A stretch of 32,347 nt of DNA from Oscillospiraceae bacterium (lineage in GTDB: Bacteria; Bacillota; Clostridia; Oscillospirales; Ruminococcaceae): NCBI GenBank assembly GCA_031260665.1, contig JAISLD010000024.1, positions 1 through 32,347 on the forward strand, read 5' to 3'. Below, in pieces: positions 24,019-32,212 of this stretch. The notes beneath the pieces are model-generated. The model had not been told where the DNA came from. It was given only the letters and a program-made list of their open reading frames with translations, and searched no databases. Position numbers and translations under genes: made by a program. Numbering within the stretch: position 1 is the stretch's first letter; every line of letters begins with the position of its first letter.

Positions 24019-25367
24019 AGCATATCGGACACCTTATAAACGTCGCCGCACCCCATCGTGATGATGAGGTCACCGTCACTCGCGAGCTCTCGCGCCCTGT
24101 CCGCAACACGCACAAAGTCGCCGAGCATTTCCGCCCCAACAATCTTTGCGGCAAGCATATCGGCGGTCACGCCCCACGCGTTCGCTTCCCTGCCGCCCAT
24201 TATGTCCGTCAGCAAAACCTTGTCGGCAAGCGACAACGCCTCGGCAAATTCGTTCATCAGTTCGTTAGTTCGTGAATACGTGAACGGCTGATGGATGACA
24301 ATCACTCGCTTAAACCCCATTGTTTTCGCAGCGTTCAGCGTCGCCGCGACTTCTGTCGGGTGGTGGGCATAATCATCAACCACGACTGCGCCGTTCAGTG
24401 TGCCTTTGCGTTCAAACCGCCTACCTACGCCATTAAATGCGTTCAGCCCCTCGCAAATAGATGAAAACTTTGTTCCGCGGAGCAACGCGGCAGCGGCTGA
24501 CGCAACAGCGTTCAGCACATTGTGCGTACCCGGCACACGAATCGTCACATCACCAATGCATTCAGCTTTGCCAATCAGCGTGAACTTTGTTTCAAACGGA
24601 GCGATATATTCGATATTTGTTGCATAATAATCGTTGGTGTCGGCGAAGCCGAACGTCACGCGTTTGCCCGCAAAGCCGCTCTGTTCCACGGCTTTCACGG
24701 TGTTCACGTCGTCGCCGTTATAGAGAACAGCGTCACGTGTCATTCCCACGAACCTGCTAAATGACGTGATAAGGTTTTCCATATTGCCAAAGTAGTCGAG
24801 GTGGTCGTTGTCTATGTTAAGCACTATCGACAGCGTGGGCGAAAGGCGCAGAAACGTATCCTTAAACTCACAGGCTTCAATCACAATTGAATCGCCGTTT
24901 CCGCTTTTTCCGTACCCGTGAACAGCAGGGAGTTTGCCGCCGATTACCGCCGACGGGTCTGCCCCGTCAGCAAGGAGAATCTGCGTCAGCATTGATGTCG
25001 CCGTGGTTTTGCCGTGTGTGCCGCAGACACAAAGCGCGTGTTGATACCAACTGCTCACGAGTCCAAGCAGTTCACTTCGTTCACGTACCTCGATATTAAG
25101 TGAACGTGCCGCAATCAGCTCCACGTTGCTTTCGGCTATAGCAGCTGAATAAACGACAAGTTCAGCACCGTTCACGTTTTCAGCCGAATGTCCCAGCATC
25201 ACTTTCACGCCGTTTGCTTCAGCCAAGCGAAACGTCGCGGTGTCGTTGTTGTCCGAACCGCTGAGTTCAAAGCCTTTGGCGAGCAGGATTTGCTCTAACG
25301 GCAACATTCCGCTGCCCCCGCACCCGATGAAATGAACTTTTTTCTTGCCCGAAAGGAAGTCTTTCAT
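24006..25367 (-). CDS. murC: UDP-N-acetylmuramate--L-alanine ligase
   Basis: This cytoplasmic ligase adds L-Ala to UDP-MurNAc, the first peptide step of peptidoglycan precursor synthesis. The 453-residue product has the N-terminal UDP-binding GCGGSGM (residues 16-22), the ATP loop GTHGKTTAT (116-124), EACEFKDTFL, the NIDNDHLDYF segment with the Mur-family metal-binding His, GTHNVLNAVA and the C-terminal-domain DDYAHHPTEV motif. AGGTG lies 5 nt before the ATG. It is separated by 98 nt from a DRE-TIM-like gene on the same strand and probably shares its promoter and structured leader. The extreme C-terminus (MLIAK) and stop lie within a repeat that recurs four times downstream, so the exact C-terminus may have been set by the repeat. 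Confidence 0.97.
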   Translation of the reverse strand: MKDFLSGKKKVHFIGCGGSGMLPLEQILLAKGFELSGSDNNDTATFRLAEANGVKVMLGHSAENVNGAELVVYSAAIAESNVELIAARSLNIEVRERSELLGLVSSWYQHALCVCGTHGKTTATSMLTQILLADGADPSAVIGGKLPAVHGYGKSGNGDSIVIEACEFKDTFLRLSPTLSIVLNIDNDHLDYFGNMENLITSFSRFVGMTRDAVLYNGDDVNTVKAVEQSGFAGKRVTFGFADTNDYYATNIEYIAPFETKFTLIGKAECIGDVTIRVPGTHNVLNAVASAAAALLRGTKFSSICEGLNAFNGVGRRFERKGTLNGAVVVDDYAHHPTEVAATLNAAKTMGFKRVIVIHQPFTYSRTNELMNEFAEALSLADKVLLTDIMGGREANAWGVTADMLAAKIVGAEMLGDFVRVADRARELASDGDLIITMGCGDVYKVSDMLIAK

Positions 25368-25398
25368 TGTTCACCTAATTAAAAATACAAGCACACAA

Positions 25399-25413
25399 GG
25401 CAAAGCCGCGCCG
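25399..25413. repeat. 15-bp GC-rich repeat in the gap between the DRE-TIM gene and murC
   Basis: GGCAAAGCCGCGCCG here occurs again, reverse-complemented, at 32318-32332 within a set of palindromes. In this gap it can form part of a bulged 8-bp hairpin with GCGGGCTT to its right. It is too short to class as an element, but looks like a remnant of a dispersed palindromic repeat. Confidence 0.4.
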
Positions 25414-25465
25414 AAACGCGGGCTTGTCTAATGTATATGCAGGTTTTATGCAGTTTATGTCAATA

Positions 25466-26419
25466 TTAACTGAAGAAATCGCTTTTCTTCTTCGATAAGA
25501 GCGACAGCTCGGGTGAGCAGTCCTCAATCGCGCCACGAATGTCGGCGACGCTCTCCTCAAACTGCAAAACTTTCGTCAGCTTTCGCTCTGTCATTGGGCG
25601 AAACATCCTGTTCCTCGCAACGATTGTTTCAAAGAAATCAACCTCTTTGATTGGCACGCGATTGCCGTCAATCCGCGGCACGAGCCGTGGTTTGTGCGTG
25701 TAAATCGCCATTAACGCGTCCACCGCGTCGAAATTCATGCCGAGGTCGTCTTTGCCGATAAACATCGCTTTGCCCATTCCCTTGACAAAGCTGTCGTTCT
25801 TGACTTGGCGGTACAGCACAGAGAGCGTCAGATACAGCCCCTCAAGCGAAGCAAAGCCGCTTCCGTCGCCAAGGTGAGCGGTCACGCTGTCGGTTTCGGC
25901 AAGGCAGGCGCGAACGGCGCAGTCAATCGCGTTCATACTTGTGTCGATTGGGCAGATGTCAAGCGGTGTTGAATAACGCGAACGATAAGCGGCGACTATC
26001 TTGTGAATCTCGCTGCCGTCGCCCAAGTCGCCAAGCAAGCGCACCAACGAAAACTTTGTGAGGTCAATGTTGTCGGAAACGACTTTCATATAAGCGATAG
26101 GGTCCTCGCAGCCAAACGGTGCTTCCAGCATAACAGGCGTGTTGAACCGCTCCGCTAAGTACGACAGACGAAGCGGAAGCAGCACATAGCCGAAGCCCAA
26201 GCTGTCAACAAGGTCTATCGCCGCCGCATCGTGCAAGCGGTATATCAGGTGGCTTCGGTCAGCGACGACTATGGTGTGAAGCAAGGCGTTCAAGTCAAGC
26301 TCAACGTAAGACACGCCGCTCTCAATGAGAGCGTTTGTATATAAGAATATGTTTGCTTTGGTTGTGCCTTGCCTAAAATTTGCCTCGACAAGGCTGCGGT
26401 CTATCAGCACGGTTTTCAT
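25466..26419 (-). CDS. Degenerate DRE-TIM metallolyase-like (isopropylmalate/homocitrate synthase-like) protein
   Basis: The 317-residue product follows the layout of the HMGL-like barrel: an N-terminal VLIDRSLVEANF where active enzymes have D-T-T-L-R-D-G-E-Q, then ALIESGVSYVELDL where they have a GVDYIEVG-type strand, and GDGSGFASLEGLYLTLSVL (184-202) where they have the G-E-R-x-G-N-A-S-L-E segment. The metal-binding H-x-H-N-D is missing: the equivalent strand reads LDICPIDTS (153-161), and the catalytic Arg of the first motif is Val. I therefore expect it not to do the usual acyl-CoA/2-oxoacid condensation. It could be a regulator, a binding protein or an enzyme with altered chemistry. It precedes murC and starts behind the structured leader. 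The ATG has a weak AGGT site. Confidence 0.65.
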   Translation of the reverse strand: MKTVLIDRSLVEANFRQGTTKANIFLYTNALIESGVSYVELDLNALLHTIVVADRSHLIYRLHDAAAIDLVDSLGFGYVLLPLRLSYLAERFNTPVMLEAPFGCEDPIAYMKVVSDNIDLTKFSLVRLLGDLGDGSEIHKIVAAYRSRYSTPLDICPIDTSMNAIDCAVRACLAETDSVTAHLGDGSGFASLEGLYLTLSVLYRQVKNDSFVKGMGKAMFIGKDDLGMNFDAVDALMAIYTHKPRLVPRIDGNRVPIKEVDFFETIVARNRMFRPMTERKLTKVLQFEESVADIRGAIEDCSPELSLLSKKKSDFFS

Positions 26420-26447
26420 AAGTACCTGTTAAGTTGATTCACGACTA

Positions 26448-26522
26448 TTATACCATATCGTAGATATGATATAATTGCGTATCAGAGGGCGGTTGCCCCA
26501 ACGGGGCGAGCCCGTACGCAAA
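26448..26522 (-). promoter_or_regulatory. Structured leader element, copy 2 (DRE-TIM/murC leader)
   Basis: Read on the minus strand, a 48-nt core (26522-26475) is followed directly by a 27-nt hairpin (26474-26448; arms TTATATCATATC and GATATGGTATAA around TAC). The core ends pair over 7 bp (TTGCGTA with TACGCAA). Inside, GGGC pairs with GCCC and GCCCC with GGGGC; an alternative GCTC/GGGC pairing is shared with copy 1. The hairpin's second arm contains most of another extended -10 (TGGTATAAT, 26455-26447), so it may also be a second promoter. Confidence 0.65.
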
Positions 26523-26544
26523 ATATAGCTGATTGAGTGTGTCT

Positions 26545-26573
26545 ATTATACCACATTATCAGCTTCATTTCAA
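26545..26573 (-). promoter_or_regulatory. Sigma-A promoter for the DRE-TIM/murC unit
   Basis: On the minus strand TTGAAA (26573-26568), a 17-nt spacer, and TATAAT (26550-26545) preceded by TGG. The start is predicted near 26538, giving a leader of about 120 nt that contains leader element copy 2. Confidence 0.85.
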
Positions 26574-26584
26574 CCGCTGTGACG

Positions 26585-26613
26585 TTGCTTTTTTATGACT
26601 ATTATGTTATAAT
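26585..26613 (+). promoter_or_regulatory. Extended -10 promoter for the HD-domain gene
   Basis: TTGCTT at 26585-26590, 17 nt, TATAAT at 26608-26613 preceded by TGT. The start would be near 26620, about 60 nt before the ATG. Confidence 0.7.
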
Positions 26614-26678
26614 TATCTTTGGCTTAGGCTTTGTGGGAATCTCCCCACCTCTACTCACCAACCAACAAGGGCTTCAGT

Positions 26679-27275
26679 ATGATTTACGCACAGACACAAG
26701 ACGAACTGCAGTTTGAAGAAATCTATCGCGGCAAAATCAAGCGAGAGGGTGCCGACAAGCTCTACGACTTCTTGAAAGACAGCGACTTCTTTGTCGCACC
26801 CGCAAGCACGCGCTTTCACGGCTCATACGAGGGCGGTCTGCTTCGCCACTCGCTCAATGTCTACGAATGTTTGATCGATTTGGTTGACCGACCGCGTTAT
26901 AAAGACAACTACGGCTTCAACTACAGCGAAGAAACTATCGCGCTTGTATCCCTGCTCCACGATGTTTGCAAGGTGAACATCTACAAAAAGACTTATCGCA
27001 ACCGAAAAAACGAAAGCACGGGTCAATGGGAATCCTACCCGTTCTATGAGTTCAACGACAACCTGCCTTACGGTCACGGCGAAAAGTCGGTCTATATGGT
27101 CGGCGGCTTCGTCAAGCTGACGCGTGAGGAATCAATGGCAATACGTTGGCACATGGGCTTCTCGGGCCTTGAGGAGAAGAACACAATCGGCAAAGCACTC
27201 GAAATGTATCCCCTCGCATTTCTCCTCGCAACCGCCGATATGGAAGCAAGTTACTTTATGGAATCGAATACTTAA
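26679..27275 (+). CDS. HD-domain phosphohydrolase-like protein
   Basis: The 198-residue protein has an HD-fold metal site: His57 (GGLLRHSLNVY), His94-Asp95 (LLHDVCKVNIYKK), His133 (YGHGEKS) and His158 (IRWHMGFSG). This spacing resembles stand-alone HD proteins related to the C-terminal domain of YhaM-type 3'-5' exoribonucleases and small nucleotide hydrolases. The RNA-binding OB domain of YhaM is absent. The substrate is unknown. I choose the ATG at MIYAQTQ, with AAGG about 9 nt upstream; the frame is open 48 nt further, but that would put the ribosome-binding site inside the gene. The stop codon and final two codons (Asn-Thr) lie in a 36-bp tandem repeat. ftsK follows in the same direction after about 100 nt and may be co-transcribed. 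Confidence 0.85.
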   Translation: MIYAQTQDELQFEEIYRGKIKREGADKLYDFLKDSDFFVAPASTRFHGSYEGGLLRHSLNVYECLIDLVDRPRYKDNYGFNYSEETIALVSLLHDVCKVNIYKKTYRNRKNESTGQWESYPFYEFNDNLPYGHGEKSVYMVGGFVKLTREESMAIRWHMGFSGLEEKNTIGKALEMYPLAFLLATADMEASYFMESNT

Positions 27276-27343
27276 TTAAAAACAAGCTGTTTTAGGTAAT
27301 CGAATACTTAATTAGAAACAAGCTGTTTTAGGTAATCGAATAC
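27262..27343 (+). repeat. 36-bp tandem repeat (2.3 copies) that includes the stop of the HD gene
   Basis: Copies at 27262-27297 and 27298-27333 differ at one base; a 10-nt start of a third follows (27334-27343). The first copy begins inside the last codons of the HD gene (AATCGAATACTTAA, coding part of Ser, Asn, Thr, stop). Each copy can fold AAAACA-AGC-TGTTTT. The unit is a multiple of three, so even readthrough would meet the same stop again. Confidence 0.9.
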
Positions 27344-27377
27344 ATAACACTTAATCATTATTTTCAGGAACAAAACT

Positions 27378-30206
27378 ATGCCCGTCGTTAAAAAGCCAAG
27401 TTCAACCTCAAAAACAGCGGCTGAACCGAAGCGAACCCCCTCCGTTGTCCGTGAGAAAGTCCTTGCCGAAGAGAAAACAAGGCGGCAACGATTCTCGATA
27501 TTCCTGTTTGCGCTCGGAGTTCTTCTCATCGTGTTCTCGCTGGTCGGCAACGTCCACGCGGAAACGCCGAACGTCACTGATTCCATCAAGTCGTTCCTCT
27601 ACGGAATGTTCGGTGTGTCGGTGTTTCTCACAGGACCCGTCGCTATCTACATCGCCGTCAATCTCTCGCGTGAACACGCGGCTGCGCCTATTCGCTTGTG
27701 GCAGCTCGCGTTTTATATGGCGCTCGTCAGTGGCGCGGCGCACATTTTTCTCGGAAAAGCCGACTTCACAAAAGTCGAGGGCTTCAAAGAAACCGTGGCT
27801 CTCGCTTTTTCACTCGGCAAAGAAGTAGTCGGCGGCGGTGTTTACGGGTTGATACTCGGCGTTCCGCTTATGCTGTTCGGGAAGATAGTCGCGGGTGTGA
27901 TTATCGTCCTTATGCTGTTCGTCACGCTGACGTTTTCGCTTCAGATAACGCTGTCCGATGTGATTGACGTGTTCAAGAAACCGTTTGGTCATTTCAAGAA
28001 CCGCGCCGCCGAGGGAATCGAACGCGGTGCGGCACGCCGCGAGATACTGCGGGAAGAACGCCGCGAACAACTTGAACGCGAACACCGCGAGAAGCTGACG
28101 CACAAAGCGACACGCGAGGAAATCAACGCGGTGCATAAGCAAGTTGCTCGGTTTGAAACTCTGTCGCCTACCAAGCCGACCGAAGAAGGCGCGGACCTCC
28201 GCGAGAAGATTCGGCGTGCCGACGACCTTGTGCGCCCCACACCTGTGTTCACCGATAACACACCGATTCAGTCACAACCGATTCAATCTGAACCGACTCA
28301 GTCGGAGCCGATTCAATCTGAACCGACTCAGTCGGAGCCGACTCAGTCGGAACCGACTCAGTCGGAGCCGACACCAGCTGAACCAATACAAAAACGAGTG
28401 ATACCGCCGTTTTTCCCAATCGAACCGACAGTACCGGCAGTACCGGCAGTACCGACAGCACCGCAAGAAATCCCGCCCGACTTGCCGTTTGACTTGGCGG
28501 AAGAAGAAAACCCCGTGACGCAGGCAGTTCAAGCGCTGCAAGACGAGAAAGCCGAAGAAGAAAAGGCTCGTAAAGAACTTGAGCAGAAACTGCTCGCCGC
28601 TGAAGAGCCGCAACCCGAAGAAGTAAAGCTCCCAACCGAGTCGCCGCTTTCAAACGACCAAACCGACAAAACCGACCGCACCTTTGAGGCGGAACGCGAC
28701 ATCGCGGCGTTGCTAAGCCGATACACACTCCCCCCGACGTTGCTGCTGAACGACGTAATCATCACGCGGCAACCCGATGAGATTGAGCAAGAGTTGGCTC
28801 TCAACTCCGACAAGTTGGTTGAAACACTGAAGAGTTTCGGTGTGATGACAAAAGTTATCGGCGTTTGTCGCGGTCCGTCTGTCACACGATACGAGGTGCA
28901 ACCTGCTGCCGGTGTGCAGATATCAAAAATCACGCGTTTGGTTGACGACATTGCGCTTAGTTTCGCGGCGGCAGGCGTGCGAATCGAAGCGCCTATCCCG
29001 GGGAAAGCCGCAGTCGGTGTTGAAGTTCCGAACCGTCACACCGACACCGTGCCTTTCCGTTCTCTCATCGAAAGCCCGCTCTTTGGCGCAACCAAGAGCA
29101 AACTCGGTGCGGCAATCGGCGTTGATATCACGGGGCAAACGATTGTCGCCGATATTGCCAAGATGCCGCATATCCTCATCGCAGGCACGACAGGTTCGGG
29201 CAAATCCGTATGTGTCAACTCAATCATAATGAGCATACTCTTTCGTTCCGTGCCGAACGAGGTGCGGCTGCTGATGATTGACCCAAAAGCCGTTGAGTTT
29301 ATGATATACAACGGAATTCCGCACCTGCTGATTCCCGTGGTGACCGACCCGAAGAAAGCGGCGGGCGCACTTGGTTGGGCTGTGACCGAAATGCTTGCGA
29401 GATATAAACTCTTTGCCGAGAACAACGTCCGCGACCTTGCGGGGTACAACGCACACTTAAAGAAGCACGCCCCCGATAAAGAGCCGCTGCCGCAAATCGT
29501 CATCTTCATTGACGAACTTGCCGACCTCATGATGGCGGCGCCCGGTGAAGTCGAGGATTCAATCTGTCGGCTTGCACAAATGGCTCGTGCCGCCGGTATG
29601 CACCTCGTTATCGCGACACAGCGGCCGTCTGTCAACGTGGTCACGGGTGTTATCAAGGCGAATATCCCAAGCCGTATCGCCTTGAAAGTCGCTTCTCAAG
29701 TGGACAGCCGCACAATCATTGACTCTGCGGGTGCGGAGAAGCTGCTCGGTAAAGGCGATATGCTCTACTTCCCTGTCGGTGCGCCCAAGCCGATACGCGT
29801 GCAGGGGTGCTGGGTTTCTGAAAAAGAAGTTGACCGTGTGGTCGAGTTCATCAAGAACAGCTTTACTTTAAGTTACGACACCAGCGTTATCGAGGAGATT
29901 GAACGTCAAGCAGAGCAAGCCGAGTTGTCGGGCGGCAAGAAGAAAAAGCAGTCTGACGACGACGACTTCGGGGAGGTTGACGGCGGCGATGAACGGCTTG
30001 AGGACGCGATTGACGCGGTGCTTGAAGCGGGACAGGCAAGCACGTCGTATCTTCAGCGTAAACTGAAACTCGGCTATGGCAGAGCGGCGCGTTTGATTGA
30101 TTTGATGGAAGAAATGGGCGTGGTCGGTGAGTTCGAGGGGAGCAAGCCACGACAAGTGATTATGACGCGGCAGGAGTGGCTTGAACGCAAGATGAACAAG
30201 TCATAA
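27378..30206 (+). CDS. ftsK: FtsK/SpoIIIE-family DNA translocase
   Basis: The 942-residue membrane-anchored, hexameric dsDNA pump clears chromosome DNA from the division or sporulation septum. A basic N-terminus is followed by about four hydrophobic helices (roughly 36-57, 73-96, 107-126, 147-187), then a long charged linker. The linker has a Pro/Gln/Ser/Glu pentapeptide repeat at about 296-335 and a Val-Pro-Ala repeat. The motor has the Walker A GTTGSGKS at 603-610 and Walker [12 protein letters not shown] with Asp712-Glu713. The C-terminal winged-helix gamma domain (about 865-935) includes [21 protein letters not shown], which reads orientation sequences on the chromosome. AGGA is 8 nt before the ATG. 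No other division genes adjoin it, so FtsK versus SpoIIIE cannot be decided. Confidence 0.96.
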   Translation: MPVVKKPSSTSKTAAEPKRTPSVVREKVLAEEKTRRQRFSIFLFALGVLLIVFSLVGNVHAETPNVTDSIKSFLYGMFGVSVFLTGPVAIYIAVNLSREHAAAPIRLWQLAFYMALVSGAAHIFLGKADFTKVEGFKETVALAFSLGKEVVGGGVYGLILGVPLMLFGKIVAGVIIVLMLFVTLTFSLQITLSDVIDVFKKPFGHFKNRAAEGIERGAARREILREERREQLEREHREKLTHKATREEINAVHKQVARFETLSPTKPTEEGADLREKIRRADDLVRPTPVFTDNTPIQSQPIQSEPTQSEPIQSEPTQSEPTQSEPTQSEPTPAEPIQKRVIPPFFPIEPTVPAVPAVPTAPQEIPPDLPFDLAEEENPVTQAVQALQDEKAEEEKARKELEQKLLAAEEPQPEEVKLPTESPLSNDQTDKTDRTFEAERDIAALLSRYTLPPTLLLNDVIITRQPDEIEQELALNSDKLVETLKSFGVMTKVIGVCRGPSVTRYEVQPAAGVQISKITRLVDDIALSFAAAGVRIEAPIPGKAAVGVEVPNRHTDTVPFRSLIESPLFGATKSKLGAAIGVDITGQTIVADIAKMPHILIAGTTGSGKSVCVNSIIMSILFRSVPNEVRLLMIDPKAVEFMIYNGIPHLLIPVVTDPKKAAGALGWAVTEMLARYKLFAENNVRDLAGYNAHLKKHAPDKEPLPQIVIFIDELADLMMAAPGEVEDSICRLAQMARAAGMHLVIATQRPSVNVVTGVIKANIPSRIALKVASQVDSRTIIDSAGAEKLLGKGDMLYFPVGAPKPIRVQGCWVSEKEVDRVVEFIKNSFTLSYDTSVIEEIERQAEQAELSGGKKKKQSDDDDFGEVDGGDERLEDAIDAVLEAGQASTSYLQRKLKLGYGRAARLIDLMEEMGVVGEFEGSKPRQVIMTRQEWLERKMNKS
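28263..28382 (+). repeat. 15-bp tandem repeat inside the ftsK linker
   Basis: Eight 15-nt units (the last one diverged) encode Pro-[IT]-Gln-Ser-Glu repeats. The commonest unit contains CCGAC-TCA-GTCGG, itself a small inverted repeat, so the coding DNA is a string of hairpin-prone units. A shorter 9-nt GTACCGGCA repeat encoding Val-Pro-Ala follows near 28429-28455. Copy number is likely to vary between strains by slippage. Confidence 0.9.
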
Positions 30207-30220
30207 GCCCCTGCCGGGGC
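30207..30220. other. Small GC hairpin directly after the ftsK stop
   Basis: GCCCC-TGCC-GGGGC begins at the base after the stop codon. It has no T tract and is followed 33 nt later by a full terminator. It resembles the inner hairpin of the leader element but without the rest of it. Confidence 0.4.
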
Positions 30221-30253
30221 GGGCAATAGACGTTGCGCACCACGGCTGAACAT

Positions 30254-30293
30254 AAACAAAACCCTCTCTTCTTTAGAAGAGAGGGTTTTGTTT
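30254..30293. terminator. Bidirectional terminator between ftsK and the histidine kinase
   Basis: A perfect 19-bp stem with a 2-nt nominal loop: the left arm starts AAACAAAACCCTCTCTTCT and the right arm ends GGGTTTTGTTT. The A-rich and T-rich ends provide tails for both converging transcripts. Confidence 0.9.
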
Positions 30294-30304
30294 ACAAGGT
30301 TCAT

Positions 30305-32152
30305 TCATAACAGTCTGCTTGTCAAACTCCAGAGTTCACTCGGATAAAACGGCTTCAAGATGTACGCGTCGTTGACGCCGTTATCTTTGACACCGCTGTC
30401 CGCTGTCATAATGACAATCGGCGTGGTCACACCGAGCGCCTTTATCTTCTTTGCCGATTCAAGCCCGTCTTGTCCTTGCATAACCACGTCCATAAAAATC
30501 AGCTTGAACGGGTTCTGCTTCCTTGCCGAAGCGATAGACACGCCTTCCCAGCCGTTTTCAGCCGTGTATACCTTCAGCCCCGACTTCTCGAGTATCGCGG
30601 TGATAATCTCGCGGCTTGGCATATCGTCGTCAACCACAAGCACGTCGCCCTCAAGGTGTGGGCACTCGCCGTCAAACGGCGACTCGTTCACGCGTTTTAT
30701 CACAGGAACAGAGTCGTCGTCGGCGCAACGGAACGGCAGCACAAACGAGAAACGGCTGCCTATGCCGGGGCTGCTCTCGGCTGTCAGCTTGCCGCCCATA
30801 AGTTCAACAAAGCTCTTTGTGATTGCAAGCCCAAGCCCCGTGCCGCCGTAACGCCGCGACGTTTCGCCTTTCGCTTGCACAAACGGCTGAAACACCGCCT
30901 CAAGTTGCTCGGCAGTCATTCCGATACCGGTGTCGCTCACTTCAAACGCCATCTTGATGTGTTTGTCCTCGTATTCGCTTTCAGTATCGACAGTCAGCTT
31001 CACAATACCGCTTTTCGTGAACTTAAGCGCGTTGTATACGAGGTTGAGCAAACATTGGCGCAGTAGATTCGGGTCGCCGTATACGGGGCGAATCGCGGTC
31101 TGCTCCGTGAATGTAGCAAACGATATGTTCTTCGCTGTGGCTTTTGGTTGACATATGTTCTTGACGGTACGCACAATGTCGGTGATAGATATCGGGACGT
31201 ATTCAGGTGCGACGTAACCCGAATCAAGTTTTGCTATGTCAAGGATATCACCTATCGTTACCAGCAGAATCGCGGAGCTGTCGCGTATCTTGTGGAGATA
31301 ATCCTCGGCTCTCTCGGTCAGCACATCATCAAGAGCAAGTTCCGTGTATCCGATAACGGCGGCAAGCGGGGTGCGAAGTTCGTGGCTGATGTTCGCAATG
31401 AACGATGTCTTGGCACGGTCGGCTGTTTCGGCTCTCTGCCGATTTTGCTCCGCCTCGTGTGACATTCGCCGTTCTTCGTCAATCTCTCCCTTTGTGAAGT
31501 TCAGCACGTTTTGCAGTGAGCGTTCAAGGTCTATAATCTCTTTGTATCGCGGTTTCCAGTCGAGATGTTCGGTTTCACCTTTGGCTGCCGCGTCAAGCAC
31601 ACGGCTGAGCGAACGAAGTTCCGACAAGAATTTGCGTTTACAGAGAACATTTACCGCAACTATCATTGCAATAGCGAACAACGTGATTGCGATTGCCGAC
31701 ACAACGCCTGTTTCAAGGCTGTCGCCGAGTATCTCGCTGTGAGATACAATAGCAAAGATGTATGAGTTTTCGTATTCGCTTTTACCGTATATGTATTTCT
31801 CGCTGTTTATCTGAATAGTGCCGCGGTTTTGCTCCGCTCCTTCAATGTGCACACCGATTAACGCGTCGTTTGCGCAGAGAAGCACGCGGAAGTTCTGGTC
31901 GCAAACCGCGATGAAACCGTCCTCACCGACACGCGCAGACAGCACAAGACGCGCGGTGCGTGATTCGCTTGACTCACCGGGCTGAGAGGGCGCGTACTTC
32001 AGCTCTTTTTCTATGTGGGCGAGGTCGGCGGTTATGTAGTGTTCCGCAAGATTCATCTCATAGACATATATCAAAACGGCGGACAAGAACGACAGTACCA
32101 CGAGAGCAATCAATGACACCAACAACTGGGTTCGTATAAGGGCGTTTTTCAT
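30305..32152 (-). CDS. Hybrid sensor histidine kinase with C-terminal receiver domain
   Basis: The 615-residue membrane sensor has helices at about 8-32 and 146-171 around an extracytoplasmic region of about 110 residues that I cannot assign to a ligand class. A cytoplasmic linker and coiled region (about 172-245) leads to HisKA with phospho-acceptor His257 (NISHELRTPLAA). The ATPase domain shows the N box Asn374 (NLVYNALKF), Asp407 (DTGIGM) and GGTGLGLAIT. The receiver (about 503-615) has the acidic DDD cluster (508-510), phospho-acceptor Asp555 (FMDVVMQGQDG) and Lys600 (ILKPF). No DNA-binding partner, Hpt domain or second regulator adjoins it, so its output is unknown. I start at MKNALIRT because AGGCGG lies 5 nt upstream; the open frame further upstream runs over the promoter. 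Confidence 0.95.
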   Translation of the reverse strand: MKNALIRTQLLVSLIALVVLSFLSAVLIYVYEMNLAEHYITADLAHIEKELKYAPSQPGESSESRTARLVLSARVGEDGFIAVCDQNFRVLLCANDALIGVHIEGAEQNRGTIQINSEKYIYGKSEYENSYIFAIVSHSEILGDSLETGVVSAIAITLFAIAMIVAVNVLCKRKFLSELRSLSRVLDAAAKGETEHLDWKPRYKEIIDLERSLQNVLNFTKGEIDEERRMSHEAEQNRQRAETADRAKTSFIANISHELRTPLAAVIGYTELALDDVLTERAEDYLHKIRDSSAILLVTIGDILDIAKLDSGYVAPEYVPISITDIVRTVKNICQPKATAKNISFATFTEQTAIRPVYGDPNLLRQCLLNLVYNALKFTKSGIVKLTVDTESEYEDKHIKMAFEVSDTGIGMTAEQLEAVFQPFVQAKGETSRRYGGTGLGLAITKSFVELMGGKLTAESSPGIGSRFSFVLPFRCADDDSVPVIKRVNESPFDGECPHLEGDVLVVDDDMPSREIITAILEKSGLKVYTAENGWEGVSIASARKQNPFKLIFMDVVMQGQDGLESAKKIKALGVTTPIVIMTADSGVKDNGVNDAYILKPFYPSELWSLTSRLL

Positions 32153-32164
32153 ATGGACCGCCTG

Positions 32165-32197
32165 TAACTGTAAAATATGGCTAAAGTTAACTGTAAA
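32165..32197. promoter_or_regulatory. Direct repeat in the histidine kinase leader
   Basis: TAACTGTAAA occurs twice (32165-32174 and 32188-32197) with start-to-start spacing of 23 nt, between the promoter and the ribosome-binding site. It could be a two-site operator on one face of the helix or simply chance AT-rich sequence. Confidence 0.35.
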
Positions 32198-32212
32198 GTA
32201 GGATATATAGGT

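Noticed and set aside
26447-26475. The + strand TATAAT at 26470-26475 as a promoter
   Set aside because: No -35 at a suitable distance; it is the complement of one arm of the leader hairpin and is better explained by that structure.
29036-29656. 206-codon antisense frame inside ftsK, and similar ones in the histidine kinase (30470-31066), purF and aroB
   Set aside because: They lie wholly opposite well-supported genes, lack family motifs and are what codon bias in these genes produces on the other strand.
30207-30245. Third copy of the leader element after ftsK
   Set aside because: Only the GC hairpin resembles it; the outer stem, the AACCGCCC segment and the promoter are missing, and it lies at the end of converging transcripts.
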